64,000 bases of DNA from Flavobacterium sp. I3-2. Lineage in GTDB: Bacteria; Bacteroidota; Bacteroidia; Flavobacteriales; Flavobacteriaceae. Location of the stretch: NCBI RefSeq assembly GCF_013389595.1, contig NZ_CP058306.1, forward strand, positions 1,922,001 to 1,986,000. The letters are read 5' to 3'. The notes beneath the pieces are model-generated. The model worked only from the letters and a program-made list of their open reading frames with translations, did no database searches and had not been told where the DNA came from. A program made the position numbers and the translations under genes. This document shows, in pieces, positions 31,739 through 41,333 of this stretch. Every line of letters starts with the position of its first letter. The first letter of the stretch is position 1.

Positions 31739-32122
31739 ATGAAATTATTAAATTTTATTAAAAATTTTTGGTTAGATTTTTTTGCTTCATTTCATCAGAG
31801 ATTGATGAAAAATGCTGAATATGAAACCCCATTTAGTACATTATTTCATATATCATTCATTCAAGCGATTAATTTTAATACATTTTTTGTGTTTATATTA
31901 CATTTTTTATTTAAAATTGAGCTGAACATTTTAATATTATGTATTCCTATATTTGTAACATTATTTATTAATAGTTTTTTCTTTTACAAAGTTTTAAATT
32001 CTCATCAAAGAACTGAATTATTACAACGTAAGTCTAAATACAAAAGATGGGTTTACGATTTTTATAGTATTTCTTCGATGCTGATTTTTATTCTACCTGC
32101 ACTTATAATTTCCAAATTTTGA
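31739..32122 (+). CDS. Small membrane protein of unknown function
   Basis: 127 residues with about three hydrophobic helices (about 38-58, 62-83, 105-124) separated by a charged NSHQRTELLQRKSKYKRW loop. No family is recognised. A TACATTTG -7-like box lies 110 bp upstream. A genuine gene is likely, given the coherent helices and A-rich upstream region. Confidence 0.65.
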   Translation: MKLLNFIKNFWLDFFASFHQRLMKNAEYETPFSTLFHISFIQAINFNTFFVFILHFLFKIELNILILCIPIFVTLFINSFFFYKVLNSHQRTELLQRKSKYKRWVYDFYSISSMLIFILPALIISKF

Positions 32123-32193
32123 TGTAACAAATTTTTATAAAATCATATATATAAGGTTTTGTAAATTTTCTTAACTTGTTTTTAATAAAACGA

Positions 32194-32251
32194 ATTATAA
32201 ATAATACAAAAGCCTTTAGAAATGTCTAAAGGCTTTTGTATTATTTATAAT
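32194..32251. terminator. 27-bp perfect stem terminator, overlapping the M28 peptidase gene end
   Basis: Left arm 32194-32220 pairs perfectly with right arm 32225-32251 around the loop AATG. The right arm includes the stop codon and last three codons of the minus-strand peptidase gene. It probably terminates transcription from both sides, but is far longer than usual for this window. Confidence 0.8.
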
Positions 32252-33809
32252 CTCCGCTTCTGTTTGGACTTTTTGGTTTAGGCCATTCTTGCGTTTTACC
32301 ATCTTTATCTAAAGGCATTACACGTTTTTCTTTCGAAATTTCTTCATCGTCTTGTGCTGCTTGATACGTTAAAATAGCTGTTAAAATAACGTTTCGTTTT
32401 ATTTCATTAAACAAAATCTTATCATAACTATCTCGGTTGGTGTGCCAAGTATATCCGCCGTACCCCCAATTTTGCGAACCTAAATTAAATGCAGGAACTC
32501 CGTAGGGAATAAATGCAGCATTATCAGTTCCGCCTGTTCCTGGAGTACCTGGAAATGTTGTTTTGATATCTTTTGTAATATCTGAAGGAACATTATCTAA
32601 CCAACGACCTAAATAATTATATGAATCGATGAAACCTTGTCCCGTTAAATTTACAATTCTTCCAGTTCCAGAATCTTGATTGAAAGAAACCACCGTGTTT
32701 TGCATAATTTCCACATTGTCTTCAGCAAAAGCACGAGAACCGTTTAAACCTTGTTCTTCAGAATCCCAATGTCCGATGATAATGGTACGTTTTGGATTAG
32801 GTAAAATTTCTTTTAGAATTCGAGCCGTTTCCATCATGATAATAGTTCCAGTTCCGTTATCGGTAGCTCCTTGCGAACCATCCCACGAATCTAAATGTGC
32901 AGAAAGTAACACATATTCGTTTGGTTTTTCTGTTCCGCGAATGGTTGCAATGGTATTGAAAGTTTCGGTTTTACCTAAATCTTTAGATTGAATGTTGATT
33001 TTCATTTTCGGTTGTTTTCCTTTTGAAGCCAATCGATACAACATTCCGTAATCTTCAAGCGCCACATCAACCATCGGGATTTTATTTGTTTTGGCACTAA
33101 AAATTCTGTTGGCACCTAATTCACCAGACCAAAAAGAAGAAACGATTCCTGCAGCTCCAGCATTTTCTAAAGCTTCGATTAACTGATTCACTGTATAACC
33201 AGTTAATTTTAAATTAGCATTATATTCTTCTAAGGCTGTAGCTTTTTCTTGTTTAATTATTTCATAATCTTCCGGAAGCGAATGCTCTTTTAATTGGCTA
33301 TCGGGTCTTCCGTATTTTTGATACATTGAAACTAAAACAATTTTACCTTTTACCGTTTTTAACCAATTTGTAAAATCGGTTTTATCTTTAAATATCGGAA
33401 TTGCAATTACTTCTGCTTCTACTGGTTTTTTGGTTGCGACGTTCCAAGCTAATTGTGTTCCTTCCAACGATTTTAATCTTGGATAAGTCATTTCAAGTTG
33501 CGAAGTTCCACGTTGCCAACTTTTCCATTGACCGTAAGGTTGAACTTCGGTTTCAATTCCCCAATTTTTGTAATTATCAATCACCCAATTACTAGCTTGT
33601 TTCATTTCTGGCGAACCGACTAAACGCGGTCCAATAACATCTAATAATTCGAATGCCATATTTTCTAATTGCGATTCGTTATTCGCTTTTTCAATAATAT
33701 CTACCACATATTGAGGTGCATTTTCTTGTGCTACAACTACTTGTGCTTGCGATGAAAAAGATAATGCAAAAGCAGTTAATAAACTTATTTTTTGAGTTGA
33801 TTTAAACAT
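32241..33809 (-). CDS. Secreted M28-family zinc aminopeptidase/carboxypeptidase Q-like
   Basis: 522 residues with a Sec signal peptide (about 1-22, ending SSQAQ). A PA-type insert (about 130-265, with AGAAGIVSSFWSGELGANRIF) sits in an M28 peptidase domain. The zinc ligands are visible: His/Asp in LLSAHLDSWDGSQGATDNG (about 300), the Glu pair in WDSEEQGLNGS, Asp in NQDSGTGR, and His in YTWHTNRDSYDK. The overall order matches plasma glutamate carboxypeptidase-like enzymes. Expected to act in the periplasm or outside the cell on small peptides. No type IX sorting domain. Confidence 0.93.
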   Translation of the reverse strand: MFKSTQKISLLTAFALSFSSQAQVVVAQENAPQYVVDIIEKANNESQLENMAFELLDVIGPRLVGSPEMKQASNWVIDNYKNWGIETEVQPYGQWKSWQRGTSQLEMTYPRLKSLEGTQLAWNVATKKPVEAEVIAIPIFKDKTDFTNWLKTVKGKIVLVSMYQKYGRPDSQLKEHSLPEDYEIIKQEKATALEEYNANLKLTGYTVNQLIEALENAGAAGIVSSFWSGELGANRIFSAKTNKIPMVDVALEDYGMLYRLASKGKQPKMKINIQSKDLGKTETFNTIATIRGTEKPNEYVLLSAHLDSWDGSQGATDNGTGTIIMMETARILKEILPNPKRTIIIGHWDSEEQGLNGSRAFAEDNVEIMQNTVVSFNQDSGTGRIVNLTGQGFIDSYNYLGRWLDNVPSDITKDIKTTFPGTPGTGGTDNAAFIPYGVPAFNLGSQNWGYGGYTWHTNRDSYDKILFNEIKRNVILTAILTYQAAQDDEEISKEKRVMPLDKDGKTQEWPKPKSPNRSGDYK

Positions 33810-33881
33810 TTTGATTTTTTTTCTAAACTAATATTTTTTTTAGATTTTTTATCTAAATACCAAAAATAATTATTAAGATTT

Positions 33882-34568
33882 TTAGTTTGTAGAATGTTGA
33901 TAAAGTATGCCTTTATCAAACGCAACCCATTTACTAGCTTTGATTCCTGCAGATTTTAAAGCGTCATTTGTCCAAGAATTACAAGTAAAGAAAATAGAGT
34001 AGGAGCGATGAGCTTCATAGAAGGCGTCGTTTTGTCCGTATTGCGCTGAGGTTTCGATAAGTTGAGGTTTTGAATCGCTTCCCAATTCAATACTATTTTC
34101 AACATAATCAATCAATGCTACATATTGTTTTTCTGAAATTTGAATACTTTTTGTTGTTTCATCTAAATGGATTGCATTACAATAGGTAACATGTAGCGCC
34201 GTTTCGCCAATTCCGGTTGCGGCAACAAAAGCTGTCGATACTTTTAAGTCTTTCCATTCGGGAGTGTTCAGGTAAAATCCTTTGTCGCCCCAACCAATCG
34301 CAATGTATTTGAAATTTTCTTTTTTACCTAAAGTATTTTCAAACGGAAAAATAGTTGACCAATCCATAAATTCGTTTTTTGTAGGAAAAACTAAATCGGT
34401 ATGAACACCGTTGCTCATCACATACATCGTTATATTTTTGGGTTCTGAATTTTCAGATTCATTAACAGAAATTCTAGATAAGATGCGTTCTGTTAGCAAA
34501 TAAACCAATACCAAAGCGATTATTGTAAGGATGGTGTAAACGATGAATTTGAATATTTTTTTTAGCAT
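33882..34568 (-). CDS. DUF2459/TIGR02117 family membrane-anchored protein
   Basis: 228 residues from ATG 34568 (MLKKIFKFIVYTILT); the frame can also open at 34589. One N-terminal helix (about 5-27) is followed by the family core: YVMSNGVHTDLVFPTKNEFMDW, YIAIGWGDKGFYLNTPEW, LHVTYCNAI, and FFTCNSWTNDALKSAGIKASKW, whose Cys-Asn is conserved. The conserved His, Cys and Asn suggest a papain-like or amidase-like activity, but no function is established. Confidence 0.88.
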   Translation of the reverse strand: MLKKIFKFIVYTILTIIALVLVYLLTERILSRISVNESENSEPKNITMYVMSNGVHTDLVFPTKNEFMDWSTIFPFENTLGKKENFKYIAIGWGDKGFYLNTPEWKDLKVSTAFVAATGIGETALHVTYCNAIHLDETTKSIQISEKQYVALIDYVENSIELGSDSKPQLIETSAQYGQNDAFYEAHRSYSIFFTCNSWTNDALKSAGIKASKWVAFDKGILYQHSTN

Positions 34569-34593
34569 TTTTTGATTAAAGATACACATTTAA

Positions 34594-34628
34594 CAAAAAA
34601 GACAGCTAAATGAATAACTGTCTTTTTG
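34594..34628 (-). terminator. Terminator of the efflux operon
   Basis: Perfect 10-bp stem AAAAAGACAG/CTGTCTTTTT (34596-34605 with 34618-34627). It is followed on the minus strand by a T run, just past the last efflux permease gene. Confidence 0.85.
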
Positions 34629-34636
34629 AAATGTTT

Positions 34637-35893
34637 TTATTTATTTGTTAAGCTGTCGGCATTTTCTTCTGCTAACTCTTCTGATTTTGTAGGTATTTTA
34701 CTTGGAACTAAACCGTAAATAAATCTTCGATTGGTCCAAACGGCAATAATGAAATAGAAAATACAAATTAACCACATTTGAATGAAAATTTCTTTGATTT
34801 CTACGAGTGAAGCACCAGCTTGAGTTAGTGATAAAAATCCTTTAACTCCGATGGTACTTGGGAAGAAGAATCCCATCACTTTTATCCAAAGCGGAAAAGC
34901 AACAATTGGATATGAAACACCTCCCATCATTAACGCAGGAATCGAAAATACGGTTAGTAACATAATGGTATCTTCTCGGTTTCGGAAAATATTCATCAAA
35001 CATTGTCCTAAAAATGTAATCGATAAAACTACTGGAATTAAAAAGACGATAACTTCAAATAGATTTCCTCGTTGCGGAATCGTGAAAATATGAAAGACAA
35101 CTAAAATTCCTAATAATAATAAAAGCATTGAAATAACTAAATACGGAAGCGCTCGTCCAATGGTCATAAAGATATATCCAAAGCGACGTTTCGCCATCGC
35201 AAAATGCGTCGTAAAAGTATCTGTTTCTCTTAAAGTTCCGTATAATACACCCATTCCGGTTAATTGAAGCGTTTGTAATGCAATAATTAAAACTACTGGA
35301 ATTAAGAAAATGGCATATCCTTCTTCTAAATTATAAAGTGGATTTGCAATGATATTAAATGGTTTGCTCGATGCTTCGGCTTGCTTCATCGGCACGCCAC
35401 TCATCATGGTTTGTTTTAATTGCAATTCACCAGTAAAAGCACCGAGTGCATTGGTAACAGCCTGAAGTGTTTTATCGTAATATAACATGTACGAAGCATC
35501 ACTATAAATTGCTATTGAAGCATCGCCGCCATTTTTTTGAAGCTGTTTAGAAAAGTCTTTTGGAATTAAAATTATTCCGTTTACTTTTCCTTCTTCAAAT
35601 AATTTTCGACCCTCATCTAAACTGGTTGCATCGTAAGTAATTTCTAACGATTCGGTTTCGTTAATCATTCTACGAATTTGATGTGAAATCGTTGTTTGGT
35701 CGTTATCTACGTAAGCAACTGGTAAATTCGTAAAAATTTCGGGACTGTAAACAAACGTATAGAAAAAATAAACCAACGTTACGAATAAAATATATATTTC
35801 GATTACAGCCGAATCTTTAAAAATTAGTTCTTTTTCTTTTTTTGCAGTTTCAAAAATTATGGCAAAAGAATTGATTATTTTTTTAAGCATCAT
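34637..35893 (-). CDS. ABC-2 type efflux permease (second)
   Basis: 418 residues: one N-terminal helix (about 30-50), a ~150-residue periplasmic domain (PVAYVDNDQTTISHQIRRMI...GKVNGIILIPKDFSKQLQK), and five C-terminal helices, the fold of YhhJ/YbhR-type permeases. The tail is hydrophilic and acidic. It overlaps the preceding permease gene by 11 bp. The two permeases probably form a heterodimer in a tripartite pump with the adjacent HlyD and TolC proteins. Confidence 0.92.
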   Translation of the reverse strand: MMLKKIINSFAIIFETAKKEKELIFKDSAVIEIYILFVTLVYFFYTFVYSPEIFTNLPVAYVDNDQTTISHQIRRMINETESLEITYDATSLDEGRKLFEEGKVNGIILIPKDFSKQLQKNGGDASIAIYSDASYMLYYDKTLQAVTNALGAFTGELQLKQTMMSGVPMKQAEASSKPFNIIANPLYNLEEGYAIFLIPVVLIIALQTLQLTGMGVLYGTLRETDTFTTHFAMAKRRFGYIFMTIGRALPYLVISMLLLLLGILVVFHIFTIPQRGNLFEVIVFLIPVVLSITFLGQCLMNIFRNREDTIMLLTVFSIPALMMGGVSYPIVAFPLWIKVMGFFFPSTIGVKGFLSLTQAGASLVEIKEIFIQMWLICIFYFIIAVWTNRRFIYGLVPSKIPTKSEELAEENADSLTNK

Positions 35894-37049
35894 AACCTCC
35901 TTTCTTTAATTTTTTCTGATATAACGGAATTCCAATCACACCCAAAATAGCGAAAATAGCAAAGCCAACTAAATACCATTTTTGGGCATCGTTAAAGGCA
36001 ATTCCTCTGATTGCATAATCAACAATAAATCGCATATACGAAGTGAACGGGAAAATGTAACATAAATACTGAATAAAAGTGCTCATTCCTAAAGCCGGAA
36101 AAGTATAACCCGCAAATGAAAAAGCAAGAGCAGCATAATCTCCACCGATGGTCAAAGCTGTTCTAAAACTTGTTGTAATCGATGCGATGAATAATCCGAC
36201 ACTTTGTAATACAATTACAAATGCAAAGAAAATTATATTTACTCCGACAAAACTTCCTTTTAAAGGTGTACCGATTTTATAATACAATAAAGCATTCATC
36301 AAAAAACCAAGCGCACAGAAAATAATGGTATAAGGCAAAATTTTTCCGAAAATAACAGCATAAACATTATTATTTGCATTTTCTAAAACTTGATTTTTTT
36401 TGCGATATTTTAATTCTAATCCAAAAGTGTAAACAGCCATAATCATTACCATAATTTGCAATGCCATGGGCATAAATGCAATATTTAAGTAATAATTATA
36501 ACTTGTGTAAGGATTGTATAAAACATGTAAATCTGTATTTATAGGTAAGATAGATGATAAAGCTTGGTCTTGTGATAAGCCTTTTTGCTCTAAAGTTTCT
36601 AATACCACACCTGCCATAAAAGTTTGTGCTACAGTTTGAAAATCTTTCAATATGATGGCACCCGATAATAAATATTGTCCATTATAGTAACAAGAAACAG
36701 TTGTGTAATTTCCTTTAAAAATATTTTTCTGGAAATTTTTAGGAATGATGATTAAAGCATAAGCATCGTTTTTACGAACTAAGCTTTCACCTTCAAGTTC
36801 ACTATTAACATAATAGGCTAAATCTATCGTTGCCGAAGATTCTAACATCAAACCTAATTGTCTTGAAATAGGTGTTTTATCTTGGTCTAAAATGGCTACA
36901 GGTAATTTTGTAGGAACGCCTTGTTCCATCAAAGAAGTGTAATAGGCAAAAATAAAAAGTGGCACCCCAAATAAAATCACTAATAAGCGAGGTGTACTAA
37001 ATATTCGAACCCATTCTTCTAAAAATATTTTATAAAAGTTTTTTTTCAC
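35883..37049 (-). CDS. ABC-2 type efflux permease (first)
   Basis: 388 residues with the same layout as its neighbour: helix about 20-40, a periplasmic domain (LPVAILDQDKTPISRQLGLML, AYALIIIPKNFQKNIF), and five to six C-terminal helices. No ATP-binding domain is fused to it or present nearby. It starts 20 bp after the HlyD gene and ends inside the next permease gene. Confidence 0.92.
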   Translation of the reverse strand: MKKNFYKIFLEEWVRIFSTPRLLVILFGVPLFIFAYYTSLMEQGVPTKLPVAILDQDKTPISRQLGLMLESSATIDLAYYVNSELEGESLVRKNDAYALIIIPKNFQKNIFKGNYTTVSCYYNGQYLLSGAIILKDFQTVAQTFMAGVVLETLEQKGLSQDQALSSILPINTDLHVLYNPYTSYNYYLNIAFMPMALQIMVMIMAVYTFGLELKYRKKNQVLENANNNVYAVIFGKILPYTIIFCALGFLMNALLYYKIGTPLKGSFVGVNIIFFAFVIVLQSVGLFIASITTSFRTALTIGGDYAALAFSFAGYTFPALGMSTFIQYLCYIFPFTSYMRFIVDYAIRGIAFNDAQKWYLVGFAIFAILGVIGIPLYQKKLKKGGYDA

Positions 37050-37069
37050 AACCTGTAAACTATAAGTTT

Positions 37070-38056
37070 TTATTTTAAATCTGCTTCGTCAACTAAAGCA
37101 CTCATTCCAGGTCTTAAACCTTCAACTTTATTTACGGGATAAGCTTTGATAAGAAAAGTTCTCATATCAAAATCACCTTGAGATTTTGTAGCGTTCCAAG
37201 TAGCAAAATCACCTTGAGCAGCTACATAACGAACTTCTAACATGATTTTTTGATTATTTAAACCAGGAATAATTGCTTCGAATTTAGTTCCGTTTTTAAA
37301 TTTAGCTAACATGGTTTCTTTGATATTAAAATAAACCCAAATATCATCTACATCTATTAAGTTGATAATTGGATAACCCATATTGATAATTTCTCCACCA
37401 TTTGGCATAATAGTTAAAATCTCACCACGACGAGGAGCTCTTACATGACCTTCTTCTTTTAAAAGTTCGATGGTCTTAACTGCACCACTTGCTTGTGTAA
37501 CCTGAGCTTGAGCAACTTTTTTATCTTCAACTCTAGCGCCACTTTTTACCATTTCGTAGTTTGCTTTTGCTGCGCTTTCTGCATTAATTGCAACTTGATA
37601 TTGTGTGTATGCTTCGTCTCTTTTTTGCGCTGCAATAACTTTATCTTTATATAAATTATCTAAACGAGTATATGTTTTTTGAGCTAATTCTTTAGCAGCT
37701 TTTGCTTGTTGCCAAATGTTGTACATCGCTAAAACTTCTTGAGCTCTTGCACCAGCGTCAACTTTTTGATTTACTGCTTCTGCAGCTGTTTTTACGGATT
37801 CTACTTGCGATAATTGCGAATCAATTTCTGGAGTACCAATAATGGCAAGTACTTGGTTAATTTCAACAAAGTCACCTTCTTTTACTAAGATTGAATCGAT
37901 TCGTCCAGGGATTTTTGAAGCTACGTTAATTTGTTTTGCTTCAACTTGACCTTGTAAATACGATACAGATGGAGCGCTCATATACCAAAGAGCAACACCT
38001 AAAATTACAAGGATTACAAAAACTCCTAATACAGCATTTATTATTTTATTTTTCAT
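37070..38056 (-). CDS. HlyD-family membrane fusion protein
   Basis: 328 residues. N-terminal membrane anchor (about 5-28), a lipoyl/barrel-sandwich half (about 40-80: GRIDSILVKEGDFVEINQVLAIIG), a long coiled-coil hairpin rich in Ala/Gln/Lys (about 80-195), the second lipoyl half (VRAPRRGEILTIMPNGGEIINMG), and a beta-barrel (about 235-328). It is the periplasmic adaptor linking the two permeases to the TolC-like channel. It lies 9 bp downstream of the TolC gene. Confidence 0.94.
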   Translation of the reverse strand: MKNKIINAVLGVFVILVILGVALWYMSAPSVSYLQGQVEAKQINVASKIPGRIDSILVKEGDFVEINQVLAIIGTPEIDSQLSQVESVKTAAEAVNQKVDAGARAQEVLAMYNIWQQAKAAKELAQKTYTRLDNLYKDKVIAAQKRDEAYTQYQVAINAESAAKANYEMVKSGARVEDKKVAQAQVTQASGAVKTIELLKEEGHVRAPRRGEILTIMPNGGEIINMGYPIINLIDVDDIWVYFNIKETMLAKFKNGTKFEAIIPGLNNQKIMLEVRYVAAQGDFATWNATKSQGDFDMRTFLIKAYPVNKVEGLRPGMSALVDEADLK

Positions 38057-38065
38057 GAGGTTGTA

Positions 38066-39448
38066 TTAATTTGTGTATTTCAAAAATTCTTTACTTTGTC
38101 CGCTATATTCTAATAAATTAGCTAATGAAATGATGTAAACGTATTCTGTGTTTAAGATTAATAATTTAATTACAGATAAGTTAGTTTCGGCATCAACAAC
38201 GTCTGTTGAAGTTGCTAAACCTTCTGCAAAAGCTTTATTTCTTACGCGTAATAATTCGGTAGCAAATTCTTCTTGTACTTTTAAATTTTTAATTTCTTCT
38301 TGACTTTTTTCTATTTCAAAGTAAAGATTTTCAATTAAAGTTTTAACATCACGTTGAGCTTTTGCTTCTAAAAAGTCTATAGTTTCACGTGTTGATTTGG
38401 CAGCTTTAAGTTCATTTTTGTTTTTCATTCCTCCAAAAATGTTATAGGTAAGACCAACACCAACAACCCAAGGACGTTCTCTTGAAGAATCTAAAATCCC
38501 AAAAGCAACCGGGTCATTATGTAATAAAACTGTTTGACCAAATATGGCAATGTCAGGATAATAATTCGCTTTTTTTGCTTTAATACCTTCTTCTGCTAAT
38601 TCTTTTTGAAGAAGAATTTTTTGAAGTTCAGGATAGTTTGTTATTGCAGATTCTTTATAATATTCTAATGTGTTTAAATCTGCAGTTTTTATAAAAGGAG
38701 TTGATAAATCATCAGAGATTTGGTCAATATCAAGAGTATTTGCAAGTGCGGTACGAGCCAATTTAATGTTTTTTTCTGCAGCTAAAAATTCTCTGTTTGC
38801 TTCAGATACAGCAACATCAGCAACCAATCGTTCGGCAGGTGCAATGATTCCATTTTCTTCTAATTTACTTGCGTTATATAAATGATGTTTCATAGCATCT
38901 AAAACTTGTTTGCGAACTATGTAAGCTTCATCTGCAAGTTTTACCTGGAAGTAACGTGTAGCAAGTTCAGAAATTAAATGATTTTCTGTACTTTCTATTG
39001 TCTTGTCTATAATTTCGCTTTCAATTTTACTTGCGCTCACTGCAGCATTTATTTTTCCGCCTGTGAAAATTGGCCAAGTTGCATTAAGTCCAGCAAAACC
39101 CATTTCTTTTTTTCCTACTTGTACCTTCCAATCACCTAAAACACTAGCGTCAGGCAAGTTTAAAAATCCAGCTAAATTATTACGAGCATCGTTAAAACTT
39201 AAATCTATTTTTTTGTCAAAAACAACCCCCATTGCATATGCGTTTAACGAAGGATAACGTAATCCGTTTATAGATTTTGTTACGTATTGTTGAGTTTCAC
39301 TTTGTTTGTTTACGGCTTTTAAAGTGTTGTTATTCTGATACATTTTGTTGTATGCATCTGTAAACGAAAGGTTTTGAGCTTTACTATGTTGCGAGCAACA
39401 TAAAAAGACGCAAAATCCAATTTTTAAATAGTGTCGTGTATTAAACAT
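38066..39448 (-). CDS. TolC-family outer-membrane efflux channel
   Basis: 460 residues with a signal peptide (about 1-24, ending HSKAQ) and the paired helical repeats of OEP proteins (LKAVNKQSETQQYVTKSINGLRYPSLNAYAM and the C-terminal LKAAKSTRETIDFLEAKAQRDV). First gene of the four-gene efflux operon. In related clusters a TetR-type regulator often precedes this gene; none is present here. Confidence 0.94.
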   Translation of the reverse strand: MFNTRHYLKIGFCVFLCCSQHSKAQNLSFTDAYNKMYQNNNTLKAVNKQSETQQYVTKSINGLRYPSLNAYAMGVVFDKKIDLSFNDARNNLAGFLNLPDASVLGDWKVQVGKKEMGFAGLNATWPIFTGGKINAAVSASKIESEIIDKTIESTENHLISELATRYFQVKLADEAYIVRKQVLDAMKHHLYNASKLEENGIIAPAERLVADVAVSEANREFLAAEKNIKLARTALANTLDIDQISDDLSTPFIKTADLNTLEYYKESAITNYPELQKILLQKELAEEGIKAKKANYYPDIAIFGQTVLLHNDPVAFGILDSSRERPWVVGVGLTYNIFGGMKNKNELKAAKSTRETIDFLEAKAQRDVKTLIENLYFEIEKSQEEIKNLKVQEEFATELLRVRNKAFAEGLATSTDVVDAETNLSVIKLLILNTEYVYIISLANLLEYSGQSKEFLKYTN

Positions 39449-39734
39449 TAGGTTTGCAGAAATTAGTATACGTTAGTTAAAAAACTTTGTTTTAAATTTA
39501 TTTTATTTGATATAAACTTATATTAATTAACAAATGTTTATACAAATTACGGAAGTTTTTTTAAAATAATGACCTTGTTTTTGTAATAAAATTATTATAA
39601 GCTATTTATTTTTTTGTTTTTTAACTTATAAAAGTTCAATTTAAATTATGAATATTGCTGTTTGTGTAGATTTTTTTATTAAAATTCGTTATTGTATGAT
39701 TTGATTTTCTGTTATTTTGAAGTTTCTATAAAAA

Positions 39735-40472
39735 TTAGAGGATTACTTTATCTTTGTTCCAAGCAAGTACTTGAATGCCTTTTGAATAACGAACTAAGTC
39801 AGGTTTTCTGTTTAAATCGATTTTGTTTAAAGAATAATTAGTGGTTAAATTAGAGTAGGTTAGTTCGTTTACTTCCCAAGGTAAATGCTGAATTTCATTT
39901 CGATATATTTTATCATTTACGTCTAAATACAAACAATAACGTTCTGTCAAAAAGATGTCAAGTTCGGTTTTTTCTAAAACTGTACTTCCGATTTGGTAAT
40001 CAATTTCTAAATTAAAATTACGTTGTTTAAAATTAGCTCTTAGTTTTCGTTCATTCAAATCATGTGTGATTTCTGACTTTTCATACGGTAAACCTGAAAT
40101 TTTTTTAGATAAATAGGCTGAAAACCATTTTTCTGCTTCGATGTTTAAAAAATAAACGCCAGGTTTGTTGTCTTTAGTTACATAAGTTCTTAAATTAATT
40201 TCTATAAAATTAGAAATAGGAGGGAAAGCAGGTACATATCTTGGTCGAATGTTTTCCATTGAAAAAGCGACTAAAGAAATCCATGCTTTGTCTTTAAAAG
40301 TGTCAATTTCTAAACAATCAGGAATCAAATCTTGAAGTAATTCTTTTTCGATTTCCCAGTGCAAAAAAAGAGCATTATTCCATTCTTGATAAAAATTCCA
40401 TTTTCGATTTGGATTTTTCCAAGTTCGATGGTTGACGTGATTGAGAATTTCTGAGGTTGTTAGTTTTTTCAT
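39735..40472 (-). CDS. DUF2071 family protein (YqjF-like)
   Basis: 245 residues matching the YqjF/DUF2071 pattern: an N-terminal FYQEWNNALFLHWEIEKELLQDLIPDCLEIDTF, then AWISLVAFSMENIRPRYVPAFPPISNFIEINLRTYV, and GVYFLNIEAEKWFSAYLSKK. The fold is acetoacetate-decarboxylase-like, but no catalytic Lys can be assigned. A second, distant DUF2071 gene lies at 60858-61577. Confidence 0.88.
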   Translation of the reverse strand: MKKLTTSEILNHVNHRTWKNPNRKWNFYQEWNNALFLHWEIEKELLQDLIPDCLEIDTFKDKAWISLVAFSMENIRPRYVPAFPPISNFIEINLRTYVTKDNKPGVYFLNIEAEKWFSAYLSKKISGLPYEKSEITHDLNERKLRANFKQRNFNLEIDYQIGSTVLEKTELDIFLTERYCLYLDVNDKIYRNEIQHLPWEVNELTYSNLTTNYSLNKIDLNRKPDLVRYSKGIQVLAWNKDKVIL

Positions 40473-40518
40473 AGCTAAAGATGAATTTCATCTAAAGTTA
40501 ATCAAAAATAAATGGATA

Positions 40519-40548
40519 AAAAAAGATGACCTTTTGGAGTCATCTTCT
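40519..40548 (-). terminator. Terminator after the acetyltransferase gene
   Basis: Stem AAGATGAC/GTCATCTT (40523-40530 with 40539-40546) followed on the minus strand by T7. Confidence 0.85.
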
Positions 40549-40552
40549 TATT

Positions 40553-41164
40553 TTATATTGCTATTACTGATAGTTTAGAATTAAGCATTGCTTTGACGTC
40601 GTTTGTCCATTCATCTTTTAAGATGCTTAATACCATGGTGTCTCTGCGTTTTCCTGTAGGGCAAATTGCATTACTTCTTATCACGCCTTCAACGGTACAA
40701 CCAATACTTTTTAAAGCGTTAATGCTTCTCATGTTTTCTGTATAAGCTCTGAATTCGACGCGTTCCATACCCATTTTTTCAAAGGCAAATTCTAGCATTA
40801 AAAATTTACAATGTTTATTAATTCCGGTTCCTTGATAATTTTTTCCAAACCAAGTATAACCCATTTGTAAACGATTTGTATTTAAATGGATGTCGCAATA
40901 ACGTGTAGCACCTACAAATCTTTGTTTTGTTTTATCAAAAATTATAAACGGATATTCGCTAAATTTTGCTCTTTCATCAAGTGCTAAAGAAATGTATTTT
41001 TTTAAATTATCCGGATTATCAGCCTTGACCATGGAGTATTGCCAAATCTCGGGTTCGTTGATTGAAAATTCTAATAAATTTTCAAAATCAGTAACCTTTA
41101 AAGGGATTAATTTAGCATATTCATTTTCAAGAATATAATCATTTTCAAAATTAAATAAATTCAT
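40553..41164 (-). CDS. GNAT acetyltransferase (RimJ/RimL-like)
   Basis: 203-residue GNAT domain with the RimJ/L order: NEYAKLIPLKVTDFENLLEF at the start, FVGATRYCDIHLNTNRLQMGYTWF, the acetyl-CoA loop YQGTGINKHC, and ERVEFRAYTENMRSINALKSIG. Probable N-acetylation of a protein terminus or small amine; substrate unknown. Monocistronic, ending in a strong terminator. Confidence 0.9.
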   Translation of the reverse strand: MNLFNFENDYILENEYAKLIPLKVTDFENLLEFSINEPEIWQYSMVKADNPDNLKKYISLALDERAKFSEYPFIIFDKTKQRFVGATRYCDIHLNTNRLQMGYTWFGKNYQGTGINKHCKFLMLEFAFEKMGMERVEFRAYTENMRSINALKSIGCTVEGVIRSNAICPTGKRRDTMVLSILKDEWTNDVKAMLNSKLSVIAI

Positions 41165-41333
41165 TTAGTTCGCTTGTGTTAGAGGTGTGAAAATACATTC
41201 TAAATAAAATCTAAAAATTTTTTAAAGGTTATTAAATTGTAAAAGTTTGATAACCTAGCTTGTAAGATGTATTTAAAAGTGCGCGAATATAGTGAATTAT
41301 TTCAATACGTTTTTATTACTGAATTGTTAAAGT

